Assembly: GCA_030674185.1 (NCBI GenBank)
Contig: JAPXFY010000026.1
Span: 39,810,632 to 39,874,631, forward strand
Length of the DNA: 64,000 nucleotides
Origin: Monoplex corrugatus
Lineage: Eukaryota > Mollusca > Gastropoda > Littorinimorpha > Ranellidae
Direction of reading: 5' to 3'
In this document: one piece after another, positions 1-9,054 of the stretch
Layout of the letters: each line of letters starts with the position of its first letter
How positions within the stretch are numbered: position 1 is the first letter of the stretch
Position numbers and translations under genes: made by a program
The notes under the pieces: model-generated
Database searches by the model: none
The model's input: the letters and a program-made list of their open reading frames with translations, nothing else
Told to the model about the DNA's origin: nothing

Positions 1-63
1 TCGAACTTGCATATTCAAAGTGGTCAGATGTCTCGAGGCCAAGTCACCCTTGCAATGGACGTC

Positions 64-255
64 TTACCCTTTGACTCCCGCACCCTGTCCACCAGCTTCC
101 TGCATTGTTTACCATGCTAGCAAAGCAAAGACTTAACCCTTTGACTCCCTCACCCTATCCACCATGTTCCTTCAGGAAGCTGGTAGATAGGGTGAGGATG
201 TTAAAGAGTCAAGTTTTTGCGGTTGGTGGATGGGATGTGGTGGTCAAAGGGTTAA
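64..255. mobile_element. palindromic TTAA MITE, copy 1
   Basis: About 190 bp beginning TTACCCTTTGACTCC and ending TCAAAGGGTTAA. A second, inner palindrome (CCCTTTGACTCCCTCACC ... GTGAGG..TTAAAGAG) sits in the middle around a CTTCAGGAAG core. Five further copies occur at 1838, 7690, 15381, 21011 and 59974. TTAA ends followed by CCC are what piggyBac-group non-autonomous elements show, so that superfamily is my inference; no transposase is present. Confidence 0.7.
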
Positions 256-476
256 GCACTTGTCTGTTGGACACCAGCAACATATAGGGGAATTTTAAGC
301 CTATGAAGTTTACTTTTGTTCCTCCTTGACCAGATCCAGCTGCTACTGCCATTGTCATGAGGGCTCTTGTCCTCTCTTTTACATTGTGGAAGATCTGCAG
401 TGCATTCCTAGTTGTCTGCTCCTTCCAGCTGACCCAGCTTTCATGCTGTGGATGTGATATCTTTTTCAGGCCACAG

Positions 477-800
477 TTACTGCGTACTGCCCCCTGTTGG
501 GATGCCAGGGGCTCTTTCAGTATAAATAGTATCCCCTCTTTCTGGAAATTCTGTGCTAGAAATTTCCTCTTTTCTGTCACTCTCGTTGTTTCTGCCTTGT
601 TCCTTTGCTGTCATTTCTTCCTATCATTTTCTGCCTTGCTGATCTGTTCATCTTATGTGTTCGATAAAGTCTTACATACTTTTTCTCAGGATTGATATTT
701 GAGTACATGTATTTAATGCATTTTTGGCTCTAGGGAGGTGAGATATGCGAAAGCAATTTTAGGTAATTTAGGCCCATATTTATGTTTTGGTGTCCTTAAT
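477..800 (+). mobile_element. SINE-like repeat R1, 3'-truncated
   Basis: Starts near ACTGCCCCCTGTTGGGATGC and runs through TTCAGTATAAATAGTATCCCC and TTTTTGGCTCTAGGGAGGTG. It matches the 5' two thirds of the copies at 27126-27662 and 43308-43835 and lacks their 3' tail. It lies in the intron just upstream of the Fcf2-type exon at 901. No promoter boxes recognised. Confidence 0.7.
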
Positions 801-900
801 TAAAGCAGCTGTGTCTCTTTTTCCCTCAGATCTGAACTGTTCAGGAAACACTTCGTAGATTTGATGGCATTGCTGAATTATATCTGTGTCTTTCTATCAG

Positions 901-1004
901 ATTGGAACAATGCAGGATGATCCTTACAGTCGTGACCGCATCCCCAAAAAGAAAAGGAAAAGAACCATGGTGGATGAGCTTATGGCTGATAAAGAGTTTA
1001 CCAA
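901..1004 (+). CDS. DNTTIP2: Fcf2/DNTTIP2-family pre-rRNA processing protein, penultimate exon
   Basis: The exon lies between a good acceptor (TGTGTCTTTCTATCAG, ending at 900) and a consensus donor (GTGAGT at 1005). Its phase-0 frame begins IGTMQDDPYSRDRIP, continues KKKRKRTMVDELMADKEF and ends with two bases of a split codon. The series IGT, a short spacer, (S)RIPKK.RKRT, V.ELLAD.EF is the conserved core of the Fcf2 domain in yeast Fcf2 and animal DNTTIP2 (TdIF2), nucleolar proteins of the small-subunit processome needed for early 18S rRNA processing. The assignment is by remembered family consensus, not a database search. It has no neighbour in operon; upstream exons with the start codon must lie left of the window. 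The basic KKKRKR run could also serve in nucleolar localisation. Confidence 0.75.
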
Positions 1005-1024
1005 GTGAGTACCATTAACAATAG

Positions 1025-1160
1025 TATAATGATGATGATGATGATGGTGATTACGATGATGATAATGATGATAATGATAATAACAATAACACAATAATAG
1101 TAATAATAATAATAACACATAGCTTTGTTATGTATGTTAATAATATAATTGATAATGGTA
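1025..1160. repeat. (GAT)n/(AATA)n-rich intronic low-complexity tract
   Basis: GATGATGATGATGATGGTG grades into ATAATAATAACAAT. It begins about 20 bp after the donor at 1005. Possibly a decayed trinucleotide tail of an RTE-like LINE, but no LINE body is attached. Confidence 0.5.
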
Positions 1161-1384
1161 ATAATGATACATAACTTTTATATATTGCCATTCTCCTGTT
1201 GGGACTTAGTATGCAAATTTTAAAAAATGCACTCGTAAGCAGTACATGCACACACACTGTTCATGTATATGCAAACACTACATGTATTTGTGTACACATA
1301 CAAGCATGTGCATATATACATGATTATCTGAACAAGGCATTTAGAAATACAAATGATGCAAGTATTCACCTTGCTTGGCTCACA

Positions 1385-1530
1385 CTGTGCAGGTGGTATG
1401 TTGCTGCTGAGTCTGCACATAGTTTGTCCTTGGTGGGCATGCATAAGCCATCTTCTGACATGACTTGCATAATCTTATGCGCACTGGGTGTTTTCATGTT
1501 TCCATAAGCCATCTTTAGATCTGCAGTATA
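1385..1530 (+). mobile_element. fragment of dispersed repeat R4
   Basis: The segment with TGGGCATGCATAAGCC and CTGGGTGTTTTCATGTTTCCATAA is shared with 13195-13475, in the same orientation. Family unknown; 1160-1385 before it is CATG/AC-rich, and 1530-1838 after it shows nothing recognisable. Confidence 0.45.
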
Positions 1531-1837
1531 CTTTTGTACAAAAGAGAATTACAAACCAAATGGTGAAGAATAAATGGCACCACACATGGGCATATTGTTG
1601 GTTTTTATTATGTGCAGTGTAAGTGACATTATGTGTATTACAAATAAATGTAGGATAGTATCAAGTTTCCATTGCTATCAGTGATAAGTCAGACAGCCAT
1701 ATCCTTCAAAAGCATACACATTCCATGTCAGTTTTCTATTGTTCTTCTCTTTGGCGTTTTATTGTAAGATGTCTTTTACCAGAGATAATGTCTGGCAGAG
1801 TCTTTTCAAATTTGCATGTATAAATTACCAAGAATTA

Positions 1838-2029
1838 TTAACCTTCAACTCCCATGCCCTCTCCACCAGCATCCTGCATTGTCAACCATGCTAGCAAAGC
1901 AAAAACTTAACCCTTTAATTCCCTCACTCTGTCGACCAGCTTCCTGCAGAAAGCTGGTGGATAGGATAAGGGAATCAAAGGGTTAAGTTTTTCCAGTTGG
2001 TGGATGGGGTGGGGTAGTCAAAGGGTTGA
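1838..2029. mobile_element. palindromic TTAA MITE, copy 2
   Basis: Full-length copy: outer ends TTAACCTTCAACTCCC and AGTCAAAGGGTTGA, with an inner TTAACCCTTTAATTCCC ... GGGAATCAAAGGGTTAA palindrome. It sits in the last intron of the Fcf2-family gene. Confidence 0.75.
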
Positions 2030-2090
2030 AGTAAGTATTGGATCATGAGGTCATGTGATTATATGTTTTTTGTTTTTGTTTTTGTTTCAG

Positions 2091-2145
2091 AAAACTTCAC
2101 AGACAGTACACTGCTGTGCACAAGAGGGTTTTTCCTCACAGTTAG
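2091..2145 (+). CDS. DNTTIP2: Fcf2/DNTTIP2-family protein, putative terminal exon
   Basis: A long T-rich tract ending TTTGTTTCAG (2081-2090) precedes the exon. Its first base completes the AA left by the 901-1004 exon, giving a lysine, and the frame then reads KLHRQYTAVHKRVFPHS and stops at TAG (2143-2145). The family has a basic (R)YN.RKY.E(I/V)..(K/R) segment here, so the RQYT-V-KR stretch fits in position and charge, but the K/R-rich final tail of other members is missing. A further splice could add one: an AG at 2252 opens a frame rich in K, R and E ending near 2298. A poly(A) signal AATAAA lies at 2297-2302. Exon identity is reasonable; the exact C-terminus is uncertain. Confidence 0.5.
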
Positions 2146-2296
2146 TTTAGTGCCTTCAGCTGGCTGCCATTTTGAACTGACCCTGTGTCTGACATTCCTT
2201 TCCCTTCTCTCCTTCCCTGCTGTGAGTGAAAGGCAAGTTTGGTCTTGGATTCCTAGGAGAAGAGGGAGGAGAAGAAACCCATGCACATGTCAATGA

Positions 2297-2302
2297 AATA
2301 AA
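2297..2302 (+). promoter_or_regulatory. candidate poly(A) signal of the Fcf2-family gene
   Basis: AATAAA lies 152 bp beyond the putative stop at 2145, before the next repeat begins at 2497. Position fits a short 3' UTR. Confidence 0.4.
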
Positions 2303-2496
2303 AGAAGATTGAGCAATATTACAATTCCAGCCAAAAAAATAGAGTGCTGATGGAAGAACAATTGTCAGCTGTGACACCTAGGGCAAGAGCTGCAATGCAT
2401 TACCTCCACACAAAGAGAAAGAAGAGAACAAGGACATATACTATTTGAGCCAGTTTAATCCACAGTCACGAGAATGTCTTATTTTTTCCTGTATTT

Positions 2497-2757
2497 ATCA
2501 TCATCATCATCAAGTGCCCTGCCACATGGCGTTGGCGATCATGGCCCTCCATATGCATCTATCCCTTGTTGCCGCAAACACATCTTCCACCCTCTCTGTC
2601 CTCAGCCACTTTGCAAGTCCGTCCAATATTTTTTTCCCTGGATCTACCTGGTGCTCTCTTTCCCTCCAGCTTTCCTGTTGTGACCAGGTGCTCTAATTAT
2701 CCTTTCTTCATAAAATGGTCCATAGATGTTGTCTGTCTTTTCCTAATCTGTATGTAA
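2497..2757 (-). mobile_element. RTE-like LINE 3' end
   Basis: On the minus strand this encodes the decayed C-terminus also seen at 54398-54890 (FIGHFMRKGDLEHLVTT, LEGK..PGRPRERML, then AN.MRQGT) and ends in a (GAT)n tail, read on + as CATCATCATC at 2500. Stops and indels break the frame. RTE is inferred from the trinucleotide tail. Confidence 0.75.
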
Positions 2758-3640
2758 CCAATGATAAATTGGCCCATCATACAAAGAAACAAACAAGCTG
2801 TACAGATATCAATTTGTCAGTGAAAGTCTAAATCATAGTGAGGTTTTGTGTGTGTGCCTGGCATTTTTTAAATCTTTTGAAATGTTCTTTGACTGTATCA
2901 TTAGCCAGAATTGTGTGAACAGCAAAACTGTACAAGTATGAACAATGAACCACTCCCTCGACTGTGGCACACACCATTATGTAAGGGACACTATTGAGTT
3001 AAAAATCAGGCAGTTGCTTTTTCTACTGTTGTTACTGTTGTTGTTACTGTCGATGTTAGGCAACAAGACTGCATAAAAATTGTTATACATGTGTTTGGTG
3101 CCGTCTCTAGAGTGAATTTCTGTGATTTTTCATATTTTTTTCTGGGGTGAATCTCTGTCACATTCCCTGACACTGGTTCCGGTAATTAAGAACACATGTC
3201 AAGAGAGTAGACATGCAGCAGCATTAGCTGGTTGACTTGCGTGTCTGCAAAAATGTGCATGTAAAGAGCTATGGACGATTGAAAAATAACGTTCATCACT
3301 TATTTGTTGTTTTACAGTGACTACGATTCCACGCAGAGCATGAATTTACCTGCATGTTGTGAAATCCTTGTGACAGTTTTATATGAAGTGTGGGTATCAT
3401 TTCAAAGCTCATTCTTTCCCCTGTCTTCTGTAAGCATTTACTTTTTGTCTTTTTAAAGGAGATGAGAGAAAACAGTTGACATATTAGCGTTGTAAATTTT
3501 CCTGCTGACAGTGCTGTCTCAGCTGCTAGCGCTGAGTGGAAAGGCAGCGGTTCTACTGGCGTAGCTGACCTCATTATTCACGGGGTTATGAACTCTGGCT
3601 GGGAGGGAAGCAGCCAGCTAAATGTTCAGTTGTGCACAGC
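2758..3640. other. unassigned stretch
   Basis: No gene called. A pyrimidine tract and AG at 3318 followed by an open segment to a GTAAGC at about 3430 could mimic an exon on +, but the translation is not recognisable. The text around 3385-3425 reads like a decayed dispersed repeat. Confidence 0.3.
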
Positions 3641-4804
3641 AGTGGCTGGTGGGTAGGGTGAGGGGATCAAAGGTTAGTTTTTGCTTCAGTAGCATGGTTG
3701 ACAATGCAGGATGCTGGTGACAGGGTGAGGGATCAAAGGTTAGTTTTTGCTTCAGTAGCATGGTTGACAATGCAGGATGCTGGTGGACAGGGTGAGGGAA
3801 TCAAAGGGTTAAGTTTTTGCTTCAGTAGCATGGTTGACAATGCAGGATGCTGGTGGGTAGGGTGAGGGAATCAAAGGGTTAGTTTTTGCTTCAGTAGCAT
3901 CAACATGGTTGACAATGCAGGATGCTGGTGGACATGGTGCGGGGTCAAAGGGTTAGTTTTTTGCTTCAGTAGCATGGTTGACAATGCAGGATGCTGATGG
4001 ATAGGGTGAGGAATCAAAGGGTAGTTTTTTGCTTCAGTAGCATGGTTGACAATGCAGGATGCTGATGGACAGGGTGAGGGAATCAAAGGGTTAGTTTTTG
4101 CTTCAGTAGCATGGTTGACAATGCAGGATGCTGGTGGACAGGGTGAGGGAATCAAAGGGTTAGTTTTTGCTTCAGTAGCATGGTTGACAATGCAGGATGC
4201 TGGTGGACGGGGTGAGGGAATCAAAGGGTTAGTTTTTGCTTCAGTAGCATGGTTGACAATGCAGGATGCTGGTGGACAGGGTGAGGGAATCAAAGGGTTA
4301 GTTTTTGCTTCAGTAGCATCAACATGGTTGACAATGCAGGATGCTGGTGGGTAGGGTGAGGGAATCAAAGGGTTGATTTTGCTTCAGTAGCATCAACATG
4401 GTTGACAATGCAGGATGCTGTGGACATGGTGCGGGGGTCAAAGGGTTAGTTTTTTGCTTCAGTAGCATGGTTGACAATGCAGGATGCTGGTGGACAGGGT
4501 GAGGGAATCAAAGGGTTAGTTTTTTCTTCAGTAGCATCAACATGGTTGACAATGCAGGATGCTGGTGGACATGGTGCGGGGGTCAAAGGGTTAGTTTTTT
4601 GCTTCAGTAGCATGGTTGACAATGCAGGATGCTGGTGGACAGGGTGAGGGAATCAAAGGGTTAAGTTTTTTGCTTCAGTAGCATGGTTGACAATGCAGGA
4701 TGCTGGTGGATAGGGTGAGGGAATCAAAGGGTTAAGTTTTTGCTTCAGTAGCATGGTTGACAATGCAGGATGCTGGTGGATAGGGTGAGGGAATCAAAGG
4801 GTTG
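3641..4804. repeat. 69-bp tandem array derived from half of the TTAA MITE
   Basis: About 17 copies of GTAGCATGGTTGACAATGCA + GGATGCTGGTGGACAGGGTG + AGGGAATCAAAGGGTTAGTT + TTTGCTTCA (period 69, e.g. ATGGTTGACA at 4111 and 4180). Every part of the unit is present in one arm of the MITE (compare 21146-21213). A few units are longer because CATCAA is inserted in the GTAGCATCAACATGG variant. Because 69 is a multiple of three, the array happens to read open on both strands with a 23-residue repeat; I do not consider it coding. Confidence 0.9.
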
Positions 4805-5050
4805 ACCTAGTGGAGATGGGGAGAAAAATCCTGTTCAGTTCATGATTTAAGTCTGGTTTTTCTGTGGTCTAGGAAGTGCAAAGGTGCAACTTAGAAAAAG
4901 TCCAAAAAAAAAGGGGTCCAGATGCCGGTAGGCACCTGTCGGGGTACAGGGGCAGCGCCCCTTATAGGGGGTCTGACGTTGAAGCTTTTGTAAAAATATA
5001 ACTGAATCTTCAGCTTTCTCCTGCAATTAGATTCAAGAAAAACAGCAGAT
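4805..5050. other. unassigned, contains a GC-rich hairpin
   Basis: A short GC-rich stretch at 4917-4975 includes GGGGCAGCGCCCC, a self-complementary motif. No gene; it adjoins the coding relic at 5066-5345 and may be its 3' flank (that relic is on the minus strand). Confidence 0.35.
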
Positions 5051-5065
5051 GCTTTTCATCCTATT

Positions 5066-5341
5066 TCAGACAATTCCAAGTATCTTTATAACTGCTCGGT
5101 CGATTTTCACACACCACAGGCGACAGGAATTATCTTTGTCTGTATCTTTCTCCTCTAGCCATTCCAAACGCCATTTATTCTTGACAGTTGCGTCGATTAA
5201 GGCGACATATTCGCCTTCTTTCACCGCTGGCATCGTGAAGTTCGCTCTACATGCAAAGCTCGAAAATGGCGGCAATTTCATGGAAGTTGATGCGAGATTT
5301 CGCAACGGAGCATGCACATTGACTTTCATAGCTTCATTCAC
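5066..5341 (-). pseudogene. coding relic of an unidentified multicopy gene family
   Basis: The minus strand is open for 91 codons from an ATG at 5341 to a stop at 5066. Protein-like features are CRANFTMPAVKEGEYVALID, then VKNKWRLEWLEEKD and LWCVKIDR. From memory, similar N-terminal modules (VKNKW.L.WL, then W(C)xKI) occur in repeated, poorly described invertebrate proteins followed by a zinc-finger-like C..C..H; that part is absent here, and the frame after KIDR degenerates. Codon use differs from the AT-rich surroundings. There is no evidence for expression. It could be a first exon, but no clear donor follows. Confidence 0.35.
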
Positions 5342-5550
5342 AAAAGAGTGCTTCTGCTTTCCTTTCTACACCGGAGAGTAACCATCGCGAAACATTCATG
5401 TTCAATAAACAACTTTAGACCACGCACACACAAAAAAAACCCCGACCTTAGCTCGGCGATTTTTTCAAAAAAACGGATTTTCTGTTTCTGACTGTTTTGA
5501 AAAAACACGATTCCGTCGTCAAACAGAGAAAGTTGCACCCATGGAAATGT

Positions 5551-5622
5551 GTGTGTGTGTGTGGTGTGGTTTTGCGTGTGCGTGTGCGTGGTGTGTGGTG
5601 TGTGTGTGTGTGTGTGTGTGCT
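5551..5622. repeat. (GT)n microsatellite with GGTGTG interruptions
   Basis: GTGTGTGTGTGTGTGGTGTG ... directly visible. The following 5630-5765 contains an open segment on + with CQYCSC, not recognised. Confidence 0.85.
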
Positions 5623-6104
5623 TGAACTGTATTTGTTCAAACAATGCAGAGCCTGCAGAAGAACACATACTGCCAGTATTGCTCTTGTATCCCACATGAA
5701 GACCTATACCAGATAATAAAAGATCAGAATGCCTACTCCATCAGATCGACAGGACAGACCATGGTCAGTACATTATCGTTTGCAAATTGGGGTTGAGTTG
5801 GCCACAATCCAGGCGATTATTTTTCCTTTTTCTTTCTCCATTATCTCCCATTAACTTTTTCTTTCTGTTGATTTTGTCCGTTAGATGCAACTGACATTTT
5901 TATAATGGCTCTGACATGCATTTTGTACTTACACTGGATTTTTTTTTTCATTTCATTGTAATTCATTTAACCTCTTGGCTGAATTGTTGAATTATTTTGT
6001 GATTGCGAATTCGTTGATGACGTACTATATATGTCAGATGAAGTAGTGACAGTGTTTTGTTCAGCATTTAAGAACTGTCCATTGTGTTTCAGTGCTGACA
6101 AGAG

Positions 6105-6225
6105 CATAGATGATAGTGTATAGAACCATAAGTTAAAATAGTGTATTGAACCCATAAGTAGGAGCATAGATGATAGAGTATACAACCCATAAGTTAATTG
6201 TGTTTTGAACCCATAAGTTAGGTAG
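6105..6225. repeat. short imperfect tandem repeat (~35 bp)
   Basis: GAACCCATAAGTTA / GAGCATAGATGATAG modules recur three to four times. The flanks 5770-6105 hold nothing recognisable. Confidence 0.6.
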
Positions 6226-6279
6226 AACAGCAAGATCTTTAGCATGTTGGATTTATGCATAGGCATACAGTTTATACCA

Positions 6280-6352
6280 TACTCACTTCAGATCTTTTTC
6301 CATCACATGGCGTTTGCAACAGTGGTGTATATGATATTTATTCTGAGTTTGA
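6280..6352 (+). mobile_element. 3' fragment of dispersed repeat R7
   Basis: TTCCATCACATGGCGTTTGC through TATGATATTTATTCTGAG matches the 3' part of the longer copies at 24170-24690 and 59395-59890. Confidence 0.5.
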
Positions 6353-6667
6353 AAACAATGTGTCAAAAAAAAAATAATTTTTTTGATAATTACTGTGTGT
6401 GAGTGCATGTGTTTGATTATGTGTGTGTGACTGCTCTTAAAGATGTTGGTAGTTTTAAATGTATTTTGTCTTGAATAGTTTGGAATGTACGATGTCTTTC
6501 TGGACAGAAGTGGTGGTCAGTGTATTCAAGAAATTATATGTTACCCATGAAAATAAGAAATACATCATTTGTCTGATCTCTTTTTGAGTGTGTAGATATA
6601 TATCTCTTTGTGCTGCCCCTCGCACACACAGACGCATGTATGCATAAATGTGTAGGCCAATATTTGC

Positions 6668-6682
6668 ATGCAGTGCACACAC

Positions 6683-6741
<59 letters not shown>
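6668..6741. repeat. (CA)n microsatellite
   Basis: Near-perfect CA run of about 36 repeats. From 6742 to 7440 I see no gene or repeat family; 7440-7560 is CA/CACACAT-rich. Confidence 0.95.
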
Positions 6742-6743
<2 letters not shown>

Positions 6744-7564
6744 TAGTTGGGGAAGGGGGTGGAAAAGTAAGCAAGCAAAACTAAAAACCAAAAACAAAAA
6801 TCGGGGGAAATGGAGCCTTTGGAAAATGGGAAAGGACTGACTGACAGTGTGTCTACAGTGCATTGTTCCATATGGTAGATGACAATACCTACTAATCATA
6901 TTATTTTGACAGCTTTAAACAGACCAACAAACGGCACCTAAGTTGACTGAATGCATGAAAACTGCAAATAATATTGTAGGCTATTTTATCAAAAAATTTC
7001 TGTATGTTTCATTGAGATTCCAAACTGTTGCTAAGAATTTTTCAGTTGTGTGATCCAAATCTGAGAAGAATTGATTTCTCAAAAGTATGGACATTAAAAC
7101 ACCATATCTTTGTACACCCCATTTCTGTCAATTTTCACAGTACAGGAAAAAAAGAAGTAACATTATATTTTAATAGTTGTAGTGTCTGTATGCCTACTTT
7201 TTTCTGATATGTAATATTAAAAATGTGCAAAATGTAGATGTTGCTCATTTTGTGAGAATAGGTCACATCTGGTCACTTCTTGCATGCTCTCAAGCCATTG
7301 TGAACAACCCAGTCATCATTCTTCAATTATTTATTCAGATTAATGTACAATTATTGTAACAGCACGATATACTAACCCCTCTTCCCAAGCCTTATTGAAA
7401 ACTTTTGAATGTTTTCTCTCAAACTGCTGAACATCCTTTCCATTAAGACATACACATGCTTACAAAAATATCCATGCCTGCACTTATACATACACAAACA
7501 CACATGCACACAAATACACACTCAAGTACGCACACACACACACATATACACACACACTAACCTG

Positions 7565-8105
7565 TCAATGTGATGAAGCAGTTAGCACAATGAACTACCG
7601 ACAAAGAGGTCATGGATTCAAACCCCCATCAGCCCAAACAATTTACTGTACTATTTTTTTTTGGCCCAACTGGTTGGTTCCTACCCAGGTTAACCTTTGA
7701 TTCCTGCGCTCTATCCACCAACTGCAAAAACTTAACCCTTAGATTCACTCACCCAATCCACTATCTTCCTGCAGGAAGCTGGTGGATAGGGTGAGCGAAT
7801 CTCAGGGTTTAAGTTTTCGCAATGCTAGCATGGTTGAAAATGCAGGATGCAGGTGGACATGGTGCGAGGTTCAAAGGGTTAAATATGGTATGGGCTAGCA
7901 AGAAAGACTGGGACCATTCTAATGTAGAATCACTGAGAACGTTACTCCAATTTCCGGACCAACACTGCAGATGCCTTATCTCTCGGGCCTGGCTGACACA
8001 CGGATATATTACGAAAGTAAACGCAGAGTACAGCCCCGTCACACAGTCCCAATCTAAAATGGAACTTCATAACATCATCACTATGACCCTCATTCTCATC
8101 ACCAA
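7565..8105 (+). mobile_element. tRNA-derived SINE (family S1) interrupted by a MITE
   Basis: The head 7565-7680 has tRNA-like boxes (A-like GAAGCAGTTAGCACAATG, B-like GGTCATGGATTCAAACCCCC). The body 7890-8105 (CTCGGGCCTGGCTGACACAC, AGTACAGCCCCGTCACACAG) ends in CATCATCAC. Comparison with the uninterrupted copy at 17355-17740 shows head and body belong together; 7690-7882 is an inserted MITE. It lies about 210 bp beyond the SMYD3-like stop codon. Confidence 0.75.
7690..7882. mobile_element. palindromic TTAA MITE, copy 3, nested in the SINE
   Basis: Outer TTAACCTTTGATTCCTGC, inner TTAACCCTTAGATTC ... GCGAATCTCAGGGTTTAA palindrome, outer TTCAAAGGGTTAA. Splits the S1 SINE, so it inserted after that SINE. 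Confidence 0.8.
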
Positions 8106-8315
8106 AGCTTTGTCAAAGAATGTTCAAAATTCTGTGGCCCTTCATGCCTTGCACTCAGTGTGTCCTCATTTTCGGTGGGTTTGGAAAGTACTGGAGCCCA
8201 AAAAAGCACATGGGGGGAAAGTGATAATAGAAATGTTGCAACAAGATGGAGCAGCAAAATTAAAAAACGAACACAAAAAAAAGCACTTGTATAAAGTAGG
8301 CAACACTGGTACCAG

Positions 8316-8444
8316 TCAAGACATGTGTATGGACGCATGATGATTTTGGCTGTCTCTGTATTTAGCTGTCTGCGCCAACAGCTCTCCAACCTGTGAATAC
8401 AGCTCACTGTCCTTCCCATGAGTCACAGCCACAATGTCCTCTGC
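8316..8444 (-). CDS. SMYD3: SMYD3-like lysine methyltransferase, terminal exon
   Basis: On the minus strand the acceptor TTTCCTCTCGCAG ends at 8445 and the exon opens in phase 0 with AEDIVAVTHGKDSELYSQ, running 42 codons to TGA at 8318-8316. SMYD3 proteins end with a C-terminal TPR-like helical domain whose last helices read (A)FDIMRVTHG(R)EHSL...L; the exon matches at position, spacing and the VTHG motif. SMYD3 is a SET/MYND-domain methyltransferase acting on MAP3K2 and histone substrates in cytoplasm and nucleus; the SET and MYND parts are not in this window. Final residues (NHHASIHMS) are lineage-specific. The gene converges on the Fcf2-family gene. Confidence 0.85.
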   Translation of the reverse strand, partial: AEDIVAVTHGKDSELYSQVGELLAQTAKYRDSQNHHASIHMS

Positions 8445-8930
8445 CTGCGAGAGGAAATGTCAAGGTCAATAGTAAGTCAGACATTTAAATCATTCACTCT
8501 CCCTCATTTATTGTATAAATGTTAAGAATTAAATATTGAATATAATTTGTAGCTTATGAACTGTTAGTCTCATTGTGTACTTTCTGAACTTTTAATTATA
8601 CTGGGTACTTTGTGAACTATTAGTCATAATGTCCACCTTGTGAACTATTCTGTACTTTCTGGAATATTAGTTACATTGTATCATATCATCAACATCATAT
8701 CCTCAACAACGAACAAATCTCCAGGGTACAAAGCACATGCAAACCGGGAAGGGGAAGACAGGAGTGGAGTAGGGTGTGTGACCCCTGGCCCCATGCGAAC
8801 ACACACATACCTGTATGCATGCAAACACAAACATGCACACACATACACACACGTGCCGGCATGCACACGCAAGCACACACACACACATAACTGAACAGAA
8901 ACTATTTAGGCAAAAGGACCACCAACACAC

Positions 8931-9039
8931 CTGTGAAAGATGAGTGAAAGCGTCAGTAACCTGGTTGAGCCACAGCTGCAGTTTACCCACCCGCACCAGC
9001 TGCACACTGAGGGTGGGGCTGTACGTAGGCAGCAGTTTC
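8931..9039 (-). CDS. SMYD3: SMYD3-like, third-from-last-helix exon
   Basis: The minus-strand acceptor (GTCAGTGCCAG, AG at 9041-9040) opens an exon whose first G completes the AG left by the 10426-10586 exon as an arginine. It then reads KLLPTYSPTLSVQLVRVGKL followed by QLWLNQVTDAFTHLSQ, and ends in phase 0 at a GTGTGT donor (8930). Human SMYD3 has ..PYRIFFPGSHPVRGVQVM and KVGKLQLHQ..F..A here, so P..HP/SP, VGKLQL and the A(F) helix align. 36 complete codons, no stop. The intron that follows (8445-8930) holds an imperfect ~37-bp repeat at 8548-8690 and an ACAC-rich tract at 8790-8890. Confidence 0.85.
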
Positions 9040-9054
9040 CTGGCACTGACAGAT

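Noticed and set aside
3318..3430. Possible + exon (acceptor TTTGTTGTTTTACAG, donor GTAAGC)
   Set aside because: Translation not recognisable and the sequence resembles a decayed repeat; no phase partner found.
3871..4368. 165-codon minus-strand frame and a + frame in the 69-bp array
   Set aside because: The unit is a multiple of three and lacks stops in some frames. It is explained by the tandem MITE-derived repeat.
4917..4975. Bacterial-type terminator hairpin (GGGGCAGCGCCCC)
   Set aside because: Eukaryotic context; more likely the end of a dispersed repeat.
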